From Gallalistipes aquisgranensis (GTDB taxonomy: Bacteria > Bacteroidota > Bacteroidia > Bacteroidales > Rikenellaceae): a DNA stretch of 64,000 bases. The stretch covers positions 248,001 to 312,000 of the forward strand of contig NZ_JADCJY010000002.1 in assembly GCF_014982715.1 (NCBI RefSeq). Direction: 5' to 3'. The translations under genes and the position numbers were made by a program. Positions 9,604 through 21,758 of this stretch are shown piece after piece; positions within the stretch are counted from its first letter, which is position 1; each line of letters opens with the position of its first letter. The notes under the pieces were generated by a model that was given only the letters and a program-made list of their open reading frames with translations, had not been told where the DNA came from and did no database searches.

Positions 9604-10359
9604 CTACTTGTTATTGTTTCTTCTCTTTCTGCCTCCGCCGCGACGGTCACGGTCGCCGCGATCGGCACGGTCGCCGCGGGACGCACCGCCCTGGGCGGAC
9701 ATGTTGGCTACGGGCATCTCGAACAGGTCGCGCTTGCCGTACACCTCGCCGGTGCAGATCCAGACCTTTACGCCCAGAATACCCACCTTCGTCAGAGCTT
9801 CGGTAAGACTATAGTCCACATCGGCACGGAAAGTATGCAGCGGAATGCGGCCTTCCTTGTACATCTCGCTGCGGGCCATTTCGGCGCCGCCCACACGGCC
9901 GGAAATCTGGATCTTGATGCCCTCGGCCCCCATGCGCATCGTCGAAGCGATAGCGGTCTTCAGAGCACGGCGGTACGAGATGCGGCCTTCGAGCTGACGG
10001 GCGATGTTGTTACCCACGATCACGGCGTCGATTTCAGGACGCTTCACCTCGAAGATATTGATCTGAACCTCCTTGCCAGTCAGTTTCTTCAGCTCTTCTT
10101 TCAGCTTGTCGACCTCCTGGCCGCCCTTGCCGATGATGATGCCGGGACGGGCGGTGGAGATGGTCACGGTAACCAATTTCAGCGTGCGCTCAATGATGAT
10201 CTTGGAGATGCTCGCTTTGGCCAGACGGGCGTTCAGATATTTACGGATTTTGGAGTCTTCGACCAGCTTGGCGGAAAAGTCCTTGCCGCCGTACCAGTTC
10301 GAATCCCAACCCCGGATAATACCAAGACGGTTTGCTATCGGATTAACTTTCTGTCCCAT
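9604..10359 (-). CDS. rpsC: 30S ribosomal protein S3
   Basis: S3 lines the mRNA entry channel and contributes to helicase activity. The 251-residue protein has the KH domain with [20 protein letters not shown] and the C-terminal fold ([34 protein letters not shown]). The last 30 or so residues (about 222-251) are a low-complexity Arg/Gly/Asp tail ([20 protein letters not shown]). Such basic tails occur in Bacteroidota S3 proteins but vary in length. It lies 4 nt after rplV. Confidence 0.98.
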   Translation of the reverse strand: MGQKVNPIANRLGIIRGWDSNWYGGKDFSAKLVEDSKIRKYLNARLAKASISKIIIERTLKLVTVTISTARPGIIIGKGGQEVDKLKEELKKLTGKEVQINIFEVKRPEIDAVIVGNNIARQLEGRISYRRALKTAIASTMRMGAEGIKIQISGRVGGAEMARSEMYKEGRIPLHTFRADVDYSLTEALTKVGILGVKVWICTGEVYGKRDLFEMPVANMSAQGGASRGDRADRGDRDRRGGGRKRRNNNK

Positions 10360-10363
10360 CTGC

Positions 10364-10774
10364 TTACTTTTTTTCTTCGGTTACCATTTTGTCAACAACT
10401 ACCGTCACGTGGTTCGAACGCTTGCGGATACGGTGTGCACGTCCCTGAGGGGCGGGCTGAACCCGTTTGAGCATCCGACCTCCGTCCACGAAAACCTCTT
10501 TCACGCACAGAGGAGTATCCTCCAGACGCTGGCCTTCGTTCTTGGCCTCCCAGTTGGCGATGGCAGAACGCAACAGTTTCTCCATTCGGATCGATGCCTC
10601 CTTCTTCGAGTAGCGGAGGATACCCAGTGCCCGGTTGATCTCCACACCGCGGATGATGTCGGCTACCAGACGCATTTTCCGGGGAGAGGTCGGGCAATCA
10701 CGCAGAACAGCGATGGCTTTCTGCTTCTTTTCGGCCTTGAGTTTTTCGGCCATTATGCTTTTTCTTGCACCCAT
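10364..10774 (-). CDS. rplV: 50S ribosomal protein L22
   Basis: L22 lines the polypeptide exit tunnel with an extended hairpin. The 136-residue protein has [20 protein letters not shown] near the N-terminus and the tunnel loop with [20 protein letters not shown]. The start at 10774 ([11 protein letters not shown]) is chosen because Bacteroidota L22 proteins commonly begin MGARK; an internal Met at 10753 is the alternative. Confidence 0.96.
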   Translation of the reverse strand: MGARKSIMAEKLKAEKKQKAIAVLRDCPTSPRKMRLVADIIRGVEINRALGILRYSKKEASIRMEKLLRSAIANWEAKNEGQRLEDTPLCVKEVFVDGGRMLKRVQPAPQGRAHRIRKRSNHVTVVVDKMVTEEKK

Positions 10775-10780
10775 TTCCTA

Positions 10781-11050
10781 CTATTTTTTCTTGTTACCTG
10801 CGTGGCCACGGAAGTTACGCGTCGGAGAGAACTCTCCGAGTTTGTGTCCTACCATGTTTTCAGTTACATATACGGGGATGAACTTGTTCCCGTTGTGGAC
10901 GGCGATGGTCTGTCCCACGAAGTCGGGCGAAATCATGCTCGCGCGCGACCAGGTCTTGATGACAGCCTTTTTCCCGCTCTCATTCTGGGCGATAACTCTC
11001 GCTTCGAGTTTCGGCTCAATAAATGGTCCTTTTTTTAATGAACGGCTCAT
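10781..11050 (-). CDS. rpsS: 30S ribosomal protein S19
   Basis: An S13-interacting protein of the 30S head. The 89-residue protein begins [20 protein letters not shown] and contains [20 protein letters not shown] and the family-defining [19 protein letters not shown]. It lies 6 nt before rplV. Confidence 0.98.
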   Translation of the reverse strand: MSRSLKKGPFIEPKLEARVIAQNESGKKAVIKTWSRASMISPDFVGQTIAVHNGNKFIPVYVTENMVGHKLGEFSPTRNFRGHAGNKKK

Positions 11051-11068
11051 TACGCTACTATTTTAAAT

Positions 11069-11890
11069 TTATTTTTTCCTTCTTGAAATGATGAACTTGG
11101 AGGAAGCCTTCTGCGGAGTACGCGTCTTGTAACCTTTAGCCAGAAGACCTTTGCGCGAACGGGGATGTCCTCCCGACGAACGGCCTTCGCCACCACCCAT
11201 CGGGTGATCGACGGGGTTCATCGTGACACCGCGGTTACGCGGACGGCGACCCAGCCAACGGCTTTTACCGGCCTTGCCGTGCTGCTCGAGGCTGTGGTCC
11301 GGATTGGACACGGCACCCACGGTCGCGCGGCAAGTCACCAGCACCATACGGGTCTCTCCCGAAGGAAGTTTGATAATAGCGTATTTACCTTCACGCGCAA
11401 GCAACTGTGCGTAGGTACCGGCACTGCGGGCCATCACGGCTCCCTGTCCGGGGTAGAGTTCGATGTTGTGCACGACGGTTCCCAGAGGAATATCGGCGAG
11501 GAAGAGGGTGTTTCCGACTTCGGGTGCGGCGCCCTCTCCGCTGCGGACGGTCTGGCCCACCTGCAGCCCGTTGGGGGCGAGGATGTAGCTCTTCTGTCCG
11601 TCGGCATACACGATCAGCGCGATACGTGCCGAACGGTTCGGGTCGTACTCGATAGTCTTTACCACGGCAGGCATGTCCTTGCTCCGCTTGAAGTCAACTT
11701 CACGGTACATCTGCTTGTGACCGCCGCCGATGTAGCGCATGGTCATCTTACCGGAGTTGTTACGGCCGCCCGTGCTTTTCTTGGGGCTCAGCAACGACTT
11801 TTCGGGCTTGCTCGACGTGATGTCGTCGAACGTGCCTACAATCTTATGTCTTGTACCCGGTGTAATGGGTTTGAACTTTCTTACTGCCAT
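11069..11890 (-). CDS. rplB: 50S ribosomal protein L2
   Basis: L2 is needed for subunit association and peptidyl transfer. The 273-residue protein starts [16 protein letters not shown]. It has the conserved RNA-binding core and the C-terminal segment [20 protein letters not shown], whose His is in the strongly conserved HPMGGGEG motif. It lies 5 nt after rplW. Confidence 0.98.
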   Translation of the reverse strand: MAVRKFKPITPGTRHKIVGTFDDITSSKPEKSLLSPKKSTGGRNNSGKMTMRYIGGGHKQMYREVDFKRSKDMPAVVKTIEYDPNRSARIALIVYADGQKSYILAPNGLQVGQTVRSGEGAAPEVGNTLFLADIPLGTVVHNIELYPGQGAVMARSAGTYAQLLAREGKYAIIKLPSGETRMVLVTCRATVGAVSNPDHSLEQHGKAGKSRWLGRRPRNRGVTMNPVDHPMGGGEGRSSGGHPRSRKGLLAKGYKTRTPQKASSKFIISRRKK

Positions 11891-11895
11891 CTCTT

Positions 11896-12186
11896 CTAGA
11901 TATTACTGTAAAAATCTATCTTATCTCCGTTTTTCAGCGTAACAATCGCCTTTTTGAAGTTGTTCGTACGGCCCACCAGCATACCCGCCTTGGTGTAACG
12001 GCTCTTCACCTTACCCATGTAGTTGATGGTGTTGACGTCGGTGACAACCACGTTGTACATCTGCTCGACGGCAGTCTTGACCTGCAATTTGTTCGCTCTG
12101 GGATCAACGATAAAACCGTAGCGATTCAGCTTATCGCCCTGAATCGTCATTTTCTCGGTCAATATTGGCTTAATTAGAATTTCCAT
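11896..12186 (-). CDS. rplW: 50S ribosomal protein L23
   Basis: L23 sits at the exit tunnel and is the docking site for trigger factor and SRP. The 96-residue protein begins [20 protein letters not shown] and contains [20 protein letters not shown] and [15 protein letters not shown]. It lies between rplD and rplB. Confidence 0.97.
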   Translation of the reverse strand: MEILIKPILTEKMTIQGDKLNRYGFIVDPRANKLQVKTAVEQMYNVVVTDVNTINYMGKVKSRYTKAGMLVGRTNNFKKAIVTLKNGDKIDFYSNI

Positions 12187-12197
12187 TTTTGCAGTGT

Positions 12198-12824
12198 TTA
12201 CGCTAGCATTTCGTTAATAACATTCACCGAACCCTCGGCCATCAGCACCGTACCGGCATTCATCACGTCGTAGGTGTTCACGTTCTGTGCGACGACCACC
12301 TTCACGTTCTGCAGGTTGCGGGTCGAAAGAATCACGTTGTGATCCGACTCGGGCAGCACGAGCAGCATCTTCTTGCCTTCCAGATTCAGGCTTTTGGCCA
12401 TGGCCAGGAAAGTCTTGGTCTTGGGAGTCTCGATCGAAAAATTCTCCACGACCTTGATCCCCTCATTCTTGGCCTTGTAGGAAAGGGCGCTGCGACGGGC
12501 CAGCTGTTTGAGCTTCTTGTTGAGCTTGAAGCTGTAATCGCGGGGTACGGGACCGAACACCCGGCCGCCACCCGGAAACAGAGGCGACTTGATGCTGCCG
12601 GCACGGGCACCGCCGGTACCTTTCTGCTTTTTCAGCTTCTTGGTCGATCCGGCCACTTCGTTACGCTGCTTGGACTTGTGCGTTCCCTGACGCTGATTGG
12701 CCAGATACTGCTTCACATCGAGGTAGATCGCATGGTCGTTGGGCTCGATACCAAAAACCGCATCGTTCAGGAGGGCCTTTTTACCGGTCTCCTGACCCGA
12801 AATATTGTAAATTGCTAATTCCAT
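12198..12824 (-). CDS. rplD: 50S ribosomal protein L4
   Basis: L4 is an early 50S assembly protein and, in E. coli, the repressor of the S10 operon. The 208-residue protein has the extended tunnel loop with [20 protein letters not shown] and [20 protein letters not shown], and the C-terminal Rossmann-like half. The structured RNA upstream of rplC, one gene earlier, is a possible target for it or for L3, but this is speculation. Confidence 0.98.
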   Translation of the reverse strand: MELAIYNISGQETGKKALLNDAVFGIEPNDHAIYLDVKQYLANQRQGTHKSKQRNEVAGSTKKLKKQKGTGGARAGSIKSPLFPGGGRVFGPVPRDYSFKLNKKLKQLARRSALSYKAKNEGIKVVENFSIETPKTKTFLAMAKSLNLEGKKMLLVLPESDHNVILSTRNLQNVKVVVAQNVNTYDVMNAGTVLMAEGSVNVINEMLA

Positions 12825-12825
12825 G

Positions 12826-13443
12826 TTAGTCTTCGATTATTAAGTACGACCCTTTTGCTCCCGGGATGGAACCTTTCACGAGAAGAAGGTTGTTTTCCGG
12901 AATCTTCTTCAGAATCCGCAGGTTGAGCACCTTCACCTGCTCGCCGCCCGTCTGTCCGGGAAGTCTCTTTCCCTTGAACACACGCGAAGGGTAGGACGAT
13001 GCGCCCAGCGAACCGGGTTTACGCTGACGGTTGTGCTGGCCATGGGTCTGACCGCCGACACCGCCGAAGCCGTGACGTTTCACAACGCCTTGAAATCCTT
13101 TACCTTTCGATATCCCCGTTACGTCGACCCAGTCGTCGTCCTCGAAGATGTCCAGGGTAATCACGTCGCCCAGGTTGAGCTCCTTGTCGAAACTCTTGAT
13201 CTCAACCAGTTTGCGCATGGGGGTAGTGCCGGCCTTCTTGAAGTGGCCTAACAAACTACTGCTGGTGTGCTTCTCCTTCTTTTCGTCATAGGCAATCTGA
13301 ACCGCGGCATAACCATCTTTTTCCACGGTCTTGATTTGCGTAACCACGCAGGGACCAGCCTCGATAACAGTGCATGGTATATTCTTACCCTCGGCACTGA
13401 AAACGGAAGTCATTCCGATTTTTTTTCCAATTAGTCCTGACAT
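12826..13443 (-). CDS. rplC: 50S ribosomal protein L3
   Basis: L3 is an early 50S assembly protein that reaches toward the peptidyl transferase centre. The 205-residue protein begins [20 protein letters not shown]. It contains [20 protein letters not shown] and [20 protein letters not shown], both characteristic. Its glutamine site is the usual PrmB methylation target in other bacteria. It starts after a 190-nt structured gap and ends 1 nt before rplD. Confidence 0.98.
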   Translation of the reverse strand: MSGLIGKKIGMTSVFSAEGKNIPCTVIEAGPCVVTQIKTVEKDGYAAVQIAYDEKKEKHTSSSLLGHFKKAGTTPMRKLVEIKSFDKELNLGDVITLDIFEDDDWVDVTGISKGKGFQGVVKRHGFGGVGGQTHGQHNRQRKPGSLGASSYPSRVFKGKRLPGQTGGEQVKVLNLRILKKIPENNLLLVKGSIPGAKGSYLIIED

Positions 13444-13633
13444 TTTTGTCTTAAAAAAATTACTTGTAGTTGTGTGTATCCTTGTTTATCGCATTTCCGT
13501 GGCATGTCCGCAGACATACCGTCTTTCCGGAAGAGAGCGGAAGGGGAGGAGATTCCGAATGTCCGCGTATCGCATACGCGCTGTTCGGAATCTCCGGATT
13601 CCGGCAACCTCCCGTCATTCCGGGAGAACTCCG
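13444..13633 (-). promoter_or_regulatory. Structured intercistronic leader between rpsJ and rplC
   Basis: This 190-nt gap contains no gene and an exceptional density of stem-loops in minus-strand RNA, in transcription order. (1) CTCCCG/CGGGAG, 13626-13609. (2) A 12-bp stem pairing 13595-13584 with 13559-13548, capped by a 7-bp CGCGTAT/ATACGCG hairpin at 13580-13564. (3) CTTCCG paired with CGGAAAG, about 13542-13523. (4) GGTATGTC/GACATGCC with one G-U pair, 13520-13501. The 5' arm of stem 2 can instead pair with 13603-13597 (CGGAATC with GATTCCG, 4-nt loop), giving two mutually exclusive folds. That is the layout of an attenuator or ribosomal-protein autoregulatory site. No -7 element was seen here. 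Confidence 0.7.
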
Positions 13634-13939
13634 TCAGACCTTGATCTCCACCTCTACACCGCTGGGCAGCTCGAGCTTCATCAGAGCGTCGATCGTCTTG
13701 GGCGTCGAACTGTAAATGTCCAGAATGCGCTTGAACGTGCAGAGCTGGAACTGCTCGCGGGCCTTCTTGTTCACGAACGTCGAGCGGTTTACGGTAAAGA
13801 TTTTCTTCTGGGTGGGCAGCGGAATCGGGCCGCTCACCACAGCGCCTGTGGTCTTCACAGTCTTTACGATCTTCTCGGCGGATTTGTCCACCAGATTGTG
13901 ATCGTACGATTTAAGCTTGATTCTTATTTTCTGGCTCAT
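13634..13939 (-). CDS. rpsJ: 30S ribosomal protein S10 / NusE
   Basis: A 30S head protein that also acts as NusE in transcription antitermination. The 101-residue protein begins [20 protein letters not shown] and contains [20 protein letters not shown], the conserved loop. It follows fusA by 9 nt without an intervening tuf, and is separated from rplC by a structured gap. Confidence 0.98.
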   Translation of the reverse strand: MSQKIRIKLKSYDHNLVDKSAEKIVKTVKTTGAVVSGPIPLPTQKKIFTVNRSTFVNKKAREQFQLCTFKRILDIYSSTPKTIDALMKLELPSGVEVEIKV

Positions 13940-13948
13940 GATCTGTTT

Positions 13949-16066
<2,118 letters not shown>

Positions 16067-16083
16067 ATAATCTCCTTCGTCTG

Positions 16084-16560
16084 TTAGAATCTAAAATGTG
16101 CGAACGCCTTGTTGGCCTCGGCCATTCTGTGCATCTCTTCCTTGCGTTTGTATGCGGCGCCCTCCTGATTGTAGGCAGCCATGATTTCGGCCGACAGCTT
16201 CTCGGCCATCGAACGACCCGGACGCTTGCGAGAGTAAAGGACAAGGTTTTTCATGGATAATGAAATCTTGCGCTCGGGTCTTACCTCGGTAGGAACCTGG
16301 AACGTGGCACCGCCCACACGGCGGGACTTCACTTCGACCTGGGGAGTGATGTTCTCCAGAGCCTGTTTCCAGATTTCAAGAGGAGCCTTCTCTGCATCCT
16401 TCATCTTCTCGCCCACGATATCCATGGCATCATAGAAAATCGTGTAGGCAATACTCTTCTTACCATCCAGCATGAGGTTGTTCACGAACCTCGTCACGAG
16501 CACGTCTCCGTACTTGGGATCTGGAAGTAGAATTCGCTTTTTAGGCTTTGCTTTTCTCAT
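16084..16560 (-). CDS. rpsG: 30S ribosomal protein S7
   Basis: A primary 16S rRNA binder that organises the 30S head. The 158-residue protein begins [20 protein letters not shown]. It contains [20 protein letters not shown] and the C-terminal [20 protein letters not shown], which approaches the E-site tRNA. It lies between rpsL and fusA. Confidence 0.98.
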   Translation of the reverse strand: MRKAKPKKRILLPDPKYGDVLVTRFVNNLMLDGKKSIAYTIFYDAMDIVGEKMKDAEKAPLEIWKQALENITPQVEVKSRRVGGATFQVPTEVRPERKISLSMKNLVLYSRKRPGRSMAEKLSAEIMAAYNQEGAAYKRKEEMHRMAEANKAFAHFRF

Positions 16561-16597
16561 TTCTTAAAACTTTGCTGATAAAATTTGTGTTTTTCTC

Positions 16598-16990
16598 TTA
16601 CTTCTTTGCCGGTGCACCTGCCTTGGGACGCTTGGCTCCGTACTTCGAACGACGCTGACGGCGACCGTCCACGCCTGCGGCATCCAGCGCGCCGCGAACC
16701 AGGTGGTATCGAACGCCGGGGAGATCCTTCACACGACCGCCGCGAACCAAAACAATGGAGTGTTCCTGCAGGTTGTGGCCCTCGCCCGGAATGTAGGCAT
16801 TCACCTCTTTACCGTTGGTCAGACGCACCCTCGCCACCTTACGCATGGCCGAGTTAGGCTTCTTGGGCGTGGTGGTATACACACGCACGCAAACGCCACG
16901 TCGTTGCGGACACGCATCCAGCGCAGGAGCCTTGCTGTTGAACTCCAGCTGCACTCTTCCTTTCCGTACTAACTGTTGAATAGTTGGCAT
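16598..16990 (-). CDS. rpsL: 30S ribosomal protein S12
   Basis: S12 is the decoding-centre protein and the first gene of the cluster. The 130-residue protein begins [20 protein letters not shown]. It contains [12 protein letters not shown] with Lys43 and [11 protein letters not shown] with Lys88, the two residues whose substitution gives streptomycin resistance elsewhere, so the sequence is of the sensitive type. The start at 16990 follows a promoter-like element at 17062-17055. Confidence 0.98.
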   Translation of the reverse strand: MPTIQQLVRKGRVQLEFNSKAPALDACPQRRGVCVRVYTTTPKKPNSAMRKVARVRLTNGKEVNAYIPGEGHNLQEHSIVLVRGGRVKDLPGVRYHLVRGALDAAGVDGRRQRRSKYGAKRPKAGAPAKK

Positions 16991-17054
16991 TTTACTTACT
17001 TTTTGTCCTTTGTGTTAGTTAATTACTGTCGTTTTCATTATCCAAAACGGACTG

Positions 17055-17062
17055 CAAAGATA
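17055..17062 (-). promoter_or_regulatory. Putative promoter -7 element of the str-S10-spc cluster
   Basis: TATCTTTG on the minus strand is an exact match to the Bacteroidota -7 consensus TAnnTTTG. A start about 7 nt downstream gives a leader of about 58 nt to rpsL. A clear TTTG at -33 is not visible. Confidence 0.6.
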
Positions 17063-17369
17063 CGCATAATTTCGATACTACCATATATTTCCTACACTTT
17101 TTTTGCTGATTTACGGGGTTTTCGAGGCTTTTCCACAGAAATAACAATCATTAATATTTATAGAATCCGAAATACTATAATATCAGCTTATTAGAAACAG
17201 GTCGCCATTCAAATAAACAGATAATAACCAATCTTTTACCATCTATAACAACAGACACCTACGGCATTTTCACATTCTTCGCCATTCCGAACGAACAGCC
17301 CGAATGCCAACCGATTGCTTCCGCCATCCGCATCTTCCGGAGCGACCGATTCCGGACATACGGGAAACG

Positions 17370-17404
17370 GGGATCGTCCTGCCGGAATCCGGCAGGACGA
17401 TCCC
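17370..17404. repeat. Perfect 17-bp inverted repeat upstream of leuS
   Basis: Arms 17370-17386 and 17388-17404 are exact reverse complements around a single central A, starting GGGATCGTCCTGCCGGA. There is no T tract on either side, so it is not an obvious terminator. It lies about 50 nt upstream of the leuS -7 element and could be an operator, an intergenic repeat element or a cruciform. Confidence 0.75.
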
Positions 17405-17456
17405 GCCCGGACATGGATTGTTACGGACAGATGACACCCGATAACGAAAAAAGACT

Positions 17457-17464
17457 TATCTTTG
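17457..17464 (+). promoter_or_regulatory. Putative leuS promoter -7 element
   Basis: TATCTTTG matches TAnnTTTG and predicts a start near 17471, giving a leader of about 30 nt to the leuS ATG. The -33 element is not clear. Confidence 0.6.
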
Positions 17465-17501
17465 CAAATCAACAGCAAACCATTAAATCCGCGACAGCAC
17501 C

Positions 17502-20261
17502 ATGGAATATAATTTCAGAGAGATAGAGCCGAAGTGGCAGAAAGAGTGGAAGGAGCGCAAAACCTACCGGGTGGAGATCGACCCTTCACGGCCCAAATTC
17601 TACGTACTGGACATGTTCCCCTATCCTTCGGGTGCGGGACTCCACGTCGGGCATCCGCTGGGTTACATCGCCTCCGACATCTACTCCCGCTACAAACGGC
17701 TGTGCGGATTCAACGTACTGCATCCGATGGGATACGACGCTTTCGGCCTCCCGGCGGAACAATATGCCATCCAGACCGGCCAGCATCCGGCCGTAACGAC
17801 CCGGCAGAACATCGAGCGATACCGGGAACAGCTCGACAAAATCGGTTTTTCGTTCGATTGGGACCGCGAAGTGCGTACCTGCGATCCAGGCTATTACAAA
17901 TGGACGCAGTGGGCTTTCCTGAAGATGTTCGGCCACTATTACGACAATACGACCGGCAGAGCCGAACCGATCGAAAAACTGACCGCCCGTTTCGAAAAAC
18001 AGGGCACCGAAGGACTCGATGCCGCCTGCACGACCGAGATGCGTTTCTCCGCGGACGAATGGAAAGCCATGGACGAACGGCGGCGTGAAGAGGTGCTCCA
18101 GAACTACCGGCTGGCTTTCCGCGCCGATACGATGGTCAACTGGTGTCCGCAGTTGGGCACGGTACTGGCCAACGACGAAGTGAAGGACGGGCTCTCTGTC
18201 CGCGGAGGCTATCCTGTCGAGCAGAAGCGAATGAAACAATGGCTGCTCCGTGTAACGGCCTACGCCCAGCGGCTGCTGGAGGGACTGGACCGCCTCGCCT
18301 GGAGCGATTCGCTCAAGGAGATCCAGCGGAACTGGATCGGCCGCAGCGAGGGAGCCCAGGTCTTCTTCGACATCCGGGACAGCGATAAAAAACTCGAAAT
18401 ATTCACGACCCGTCCCGACACCATTTTCGGCGTCACGTTCATGGTGATCGCCCCCGAACACGAATGGATCGGAGAACTGACCACACCCGAACACAGGACG
18501 GAGATTGAAGAGTATATCGCCCAAACGAAAAAACGATCCGAACGGGAACGCATCGCCGAAACCAAACGGGTCAGCGGAGCCTTCACGGGAAGCTATGCCG
18601 TCAACCCATTCACCCTCAAGGAGATTCCGATCTACGTCAGCGACTACGTACTGGCCGGCTACGGTACGGGAGCGATCATGGCGGTTCCGGCCCACGACAG
18701 CCGAGACTATGCTTTCGCCCGCCATTTCGGCCTGCCGATCATCCCGGTCGTGGAAGGCGGCGACCTTTCGGTCGAGTCGTACGACGCCAAATCGGGCAAA
18801 CTGATCAACTCGGATTTCATCGACGGACTCGAAGTAAAGGAGGCGATCCAGATCATGTTCGCCGAAATCGAACGGCGCGGACTGGGCAAAAAACGGATCA
18901 ACTACCGCCTGCGGGATGCCATTTTCAGCCGCCAGCGCTACTGGGGCGAACCCTTCCCGATCTACTATAAAAATGACATCGCCTATCCGCTGAGCGAAGA
19001 CAAACTGCCGCTGGAACTGCCCCCCGTCGAGAATTTCGGTCCCACCGAACAGGGAGAGCCGCCGCTGGCCCGCGTACGCAACTGGGCCACGCAGGAAGGT
19101 TATCCCTACGAACTGAGCACGATGCCCGGATTCGCCGGCTCGTCGGCCTACTACCTGCGTTACATGGACCCGCACAACGACCGGGCGCTCGTATCGAAAG
19201 AGGCGGACGAATACTGGCGCGACGTAGATCTCTACGTGGGCGGTATCGAACACGCCACGGGTCACCTGATGTACTCCCGTTTCTGGAACAAGTTCCTTTT
19301 CGACCTGGGATACGTGGCGGAGGACGAACCGTTCAAAAAGCTGGTGAACCAGGGCATGATCCAGGGCCGGTCGAACTTCGTCTACCGCGTGGTGGGCACC
19401 AACAAGTTCGTCTCGCTCGGACTCAAAGACCGGTACGAGACACAGGAGATCCACGTGGACGTGAACATCGTGAAGAACGACCTGCTGAATCTCGACGCCT
19501 TCCGGGCATGGAGGCCCGAATTCGCCGATGCGGAGTTCATCCTCGAAGACGGGAAATATATCTGCGGCTGGGCCATCGAGAAGATGTCGAAGTCGATGTA
19601 CAACGTGGTGAATCCCGACTACATCGTGGAGAACTACGGCGCCGACACGCTGCGCATGTACGAAATGTTCCTCGGCCCGCTCGAACAGTCCAAACCGTGG
19701 GACACCAACGGCATAGACGGCGTGCACAAGTTCCTGCGCCGTTTCTGGCGTCTTTTCTACAACCGGGACGGGGTTCTGAACCTCTCGGACGAAAAGGCGG
19801 CCCCGGCCGAATTGAAGACCCTGCACAAGACGATCAAGAAAGTCCGCGAGGATATCGAAAACTTCTCGTTCAACACGTCGGTGAGCGCCTTCATGATCTG
19901 CCTCAACGAACTGGGAGATTGCAACAAGCGCGAAATTCTCGAACCGCTCGCCGTACTGCTTTCCCCCTTCGCTCCGCACATCACGGAAGAGTTGTGGCAG
20001 ACGGCCCTCGGACACCCGAGAACCATTTTCGACGCCCGTTTCCCCGAATACGACGAGAAATACCTCGTGGAAAACAGCTTCGAATATCCCGTGTCGTTCA
20101 ACGGCAAGCTCCGCTTCAAGAAGGAGCTTCCGCTGGGCATATCCAACGGAGAGCTCGAAAAACTGGTGCTCGCCGACAGTGCCACAGCCCGCTACCTGGA
20201 CGGAAAAACACCCCGTAAGGTGATCGTGGTGCCGGGCAAAATCATCAATATCGTGATCTGA
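17502..20261 (+). CDS. leuS: Leucyl-tRNA synthetase
   Basis: Charges tRNA-Leu with leucine. The 919-residue class I synthetase begins [20 protein letters not shown]. The HIGH-type motif is HVGH (residues 48-51, in [12 protein letters not shown]) and the KMSKS motif is at residues 694-698. Between them lies the CP1 editing domain, which discharges mischarged tRNA (the [16 protein letters not shown] block). The anticodon-binding and C-terminal domains complete the usual length. A putative promoter lies about 40 nt upstream. A stem-loop follows the stop, before the CorC-like gene. Confidence 0.98.
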   Translation: MEYNFREIEPKWQKEWKERKTYRVEIDPSRPKFYVLDMFPYPSGAGLHVGHPLGYIASDIYSRYKRLCGFNVLHPMGYDAFGLPAEQYAIQTGQHPAVTTRQNIERYREQLDKIGFSFDWDREVRTCDPGYYKWTQWAFLKMFGHYYDNTTGRAEPIEKLTARFEKQGTEGLDAACTTEMRFSADEWKAMDERRREEVLQNYRLAFRADTMVNWCPQLGTVLANDEVKDGLSVRGGYPVEQKRMKQWLLRVTAYAQRLLEGLDRLAWSDSLKEIQRNWIGRSEGAQVFFDIRDSDKKLEIFTTRPDTIFGVTFMVIAPEHEWIGELTTPEHRTEIEEYIAQTKKRSERERIAETKRVSGAFTGSYAVNPFTLKEIPIYVSDYVLAGYGTGAIMAVPAHDSRDYAFARHFGLPIIPVVEGGDLSVESYDAKSGKLINSDFIDGLEVKEAIQIMFAEIERRGLGKKRINYRLRDAIFSRQRYWGEPFPIYYKNDIAYPLSEDKLPLELPPVENFGPTEQGEPPLARVRNWATQEGYPYELSTMPGFAGSSAYYLRYMDPHNDRALVSKEADEYWRDVDLYVGGIEHATGHLMYSRFWNKFLFDLGYVAEDEPFKKLVNQGMIQGRSNFVYRVVGTNKFVSLGLKDRYETQEIHVDVNIVKNDLLNLDAFRAWRPEFADAEFILEDGKYICGWAIEKMSKSMYNVVNPDYIVENYGADTLRMYEMFLGPLEQSKPWDTNGIDGVHKFLRRFWRLFYNRDGVLNLSDEKAAPAELKTLHKTIKKVREDIENFSFNTSVSAFMICLNELGDCNKREILEPLAVLLSPFAPHITEELWQTALGHPRTIFDARFPEYDEKYLVENSFEYPVSFNGKLRFKKELPLGISNGELEKLVLADSATARYLDGKTPRKVIVVPGKIINIVI

Positions 20262-20273
20262 GTCACACCTGCA

Positions 20274-20303
20274 CCGCGGCGGGCGGCTTCTCCCCCGCCG
20301 CGG
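20274..20303 (+). terminator. Strong GC hairpin after leuS
   Basis: A perfect 10-bp stem (CCGCGGCGGG with CCCGCCGCGG, arms 20274-20283 and 20294-20303) has a 10-nt loop. No T tract follows directly, so it may attenuate rather than terminate. The next gene starts only 25 nt further on without a visible promoter. Confidence 0.5.
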
Positions 20304-20328
20304 GCAGCAAACCTTAAAAACGCTTTTT

Positions 20329-21606
20329 ATGGAGATAGCCGTCATTCTGCTGCTGATTCTGCTCAACGGAGTATTCGCCATGTCGGAGATCGCCCTGATC
20401 TCGGCCCGAAAATCCCGGCTGGAGGCTGATGCCCGCGAAGGGAACCGGTCGGCCCGCACGGCGCTCAATCTGGCCCGCAAACCGGATAAATTCCTCTCCA
20501 CGATCCAGATCGGCATCACTCTGATCGGCATCCTCACAGGTATCTACTCGGGCGACGTACTGGCCCAGGACCTGGGGTCCCTGCTGGCCAGGGCCGGCAT
20601 ACCGGCCGCATGGTCAGTAACGGCCGCCAAGACGGTCATCGTGATCGTCGTCACCTACCTGACCCTCATTTTCGGCGAACTGGTCCCCAAACGGATCGGC
20701 ATGAGCGCCTCGGAAAAGGCCGCCAAAGCCGTGGCCCGGCCCATGAATCTGCTTTCGGCCGTCGCTTCGCCCTTCGTATGGCTGCTCTCGAAAAGCACTT
20801 CGTTCTTTTTCAACATACTGGGCATGAAGGACCAGGAGGAGAAAGTGACCGAGGAGGAGATCAAGGCGATCATCCAGGAAGGCACCGCGGACGGGGAGAT
20901 TCAGGAGGTGGAACAGGATATCGTGGAACGGGTTTTCGGACTGGGCGACCGTAAGGTGGAGTCGATCATGACCCACCGCAGCGAAATGGTCACGCTCGAT
21001 GCGGACGCCACGCCGCAGCAGATCACCGACACCGTGCGGCTTCATCCTTTCGACCTCTATCCCGTCACCGAGGGCGGACCGGGCAATATCATCGGAATCG
21101 TCCGGCTCAAGGACCTTTTCGGAGAGGTGGAGCGCCCCGGTTTCCGGCTGCGCTCGCTGCTTCGTCCCGCGCATTATTTCCACGAGAATCTGAGCGTCTA
21201 CAACGCTCTGGAGCAGATGAAAAACGGACGGATCAAATACGGACTGGTCAGTGACGAATTCGGCGACATTCAGGGAATCGTCACCCTGAAAGACATTCTG
21301 GAGGGACTGATCGGTTCGATGCCCGAAAAGGACGAGGAACAAGAGATCGTCCAGCGGGAAGACGGTTCGTTCCTGGTGGACGGACAGTGCTCGTTCTACG
21401 ACTTTCTGGCTTTCTTCGATCTGGAAGAGCTTTTCCCGAAATACGACTACAACACGCTCAGCGGGCTGATCCTCGAAGAACTCGAGCACATACCCCGCAC
21501 CGGTGAACGCCTCCGGTGGAGGGAATTCGACCTGGAGATCGTCGACATGGACGGGGCCCGCATCGACAAAGTGCTCGTAACGCACCGGCAACAGCCGGAC
21601 ATGTAG
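20329..21606 (+). CDS. CNNM/CBS-domain membrane protein (HlyC/CorC family)
   Basis: A 425-residue inner-membrane protein of the family linked to magnesium/cobalt homeostasis. The N-terminal CNNM (DUF21) domain has hydrophobic segments around residues 1-22, 60-82 and 101-120, starting MEIAVILLLILLNGVFAMSE. Two CBS domains follow (about 205-330, with MTHRSEMVTLD and GIVTLKDILEGLIG). The CorC/HlyC C-terminal domain comes last (about 345-420, with EDGSFLVDGQCSFYDF). Many such proteins were annotated as hemolysins without good evidence; ion transport or its regulation is the likelier role. It is probably co-transcribed with leuS. Confidence 0.9.
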   Translation: MEIAVILLLILLNGVFAMSEIALISARKSRLEADAREGNRSARTALNLARKPDKFLSTIQIGITLIGILTGIYSGDVLAQDLGSLLARAGIPAAWSVTAAKTVIVIVVTYLTLIFGELVPKRIGMSASEKAAKAVARPMNLLSAVASPFVWLLSKSTSFFFNILGMKDQEEKVTEEEIKAIIQEGTADGEIQEVEQDIVERVFGLGDRKVESIMTHRSEMVTLDADATPQQITDTVRLHPFDLYPVTEGGPGNIIGIVRLKDLFGEVERPGFRLRSLLRPAHYFHENLSVYNALEQMKNGRIKYGLVSDEFGDIQGIVTLKDILEGLIGSMPEKDEEQEIVQREDGSFLVDGQCSFYDFLAFFDLEELFPKYDYNTLSGLILEELEHIPRTGERLRWREFDLEIVDMDGARIDKVLVTHRQQPDM

Positions 21607-21705
21607 CGCAGCGGGAAAGGCCGTCCGGAAAACAGGTCCGGCAAATCCCCCGCAGCCCCCTCCCGCGGGATGCAGGACAGACAACAACATACCCGGTCCC
21701 TAAGA

Positions 21706-21742
21706 AAAACAGCGTGTCCGCCACCCGCAGACACGCCGTTTC
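21706..21742. terminator. Bidirectional terminator hairpin between convergent genes
   Basis: GCGTGTC (21712-21718) pairs with GACACGC (21730-21736), extended by AAC/GTT across a mismatch, with A residues before and T residues after. It sits between the ends of the CNNM/CBS gene and the PurM-like gene and could serve both. Confidence 0.55.
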
Positions 21743-21758
21743 CGTATGTTCCGAAAGA

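Larger units (their letters stand above)
16991..17501. other. 511-nt divergent intergenic region rpsL/leuS
   Basis: No convincing gene is present. The left part is AT-rich and holds the putative promoter of the whole ribosomal cluster. The middle is unremarkable. The right part holds a 35-nt perfect inverted repeat (17370-17404) and the putative leuS promoter (17457-17464). A short open frame on the minus strand at 17236-17478 looks random in composition and has no recognisable features. Confidence 0.7.

Noticed and set aside
13940-13948. Missing tuf gene between fusA and rpsJ, considered as a deletion
   Set aside because: Many Bacteroidota have tuf elsewhere; the 9-nt junction shows no scar, so this is normal gene order.
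17236-17478. 80-codon open frame in the rpsL/leuS gap
   Set aside because: It crosses the leuS promoter and the inverted repeat, lacks a plausible start context, and does not look like a protein.
17586-20537. 983-codon open frame on the minus strand opposite leuS
   Set aside because: It covers leuS and the start of the CNNM/CBS gene in antisense and shows no recognisable motif or start context; it is a shadow of codon bias.
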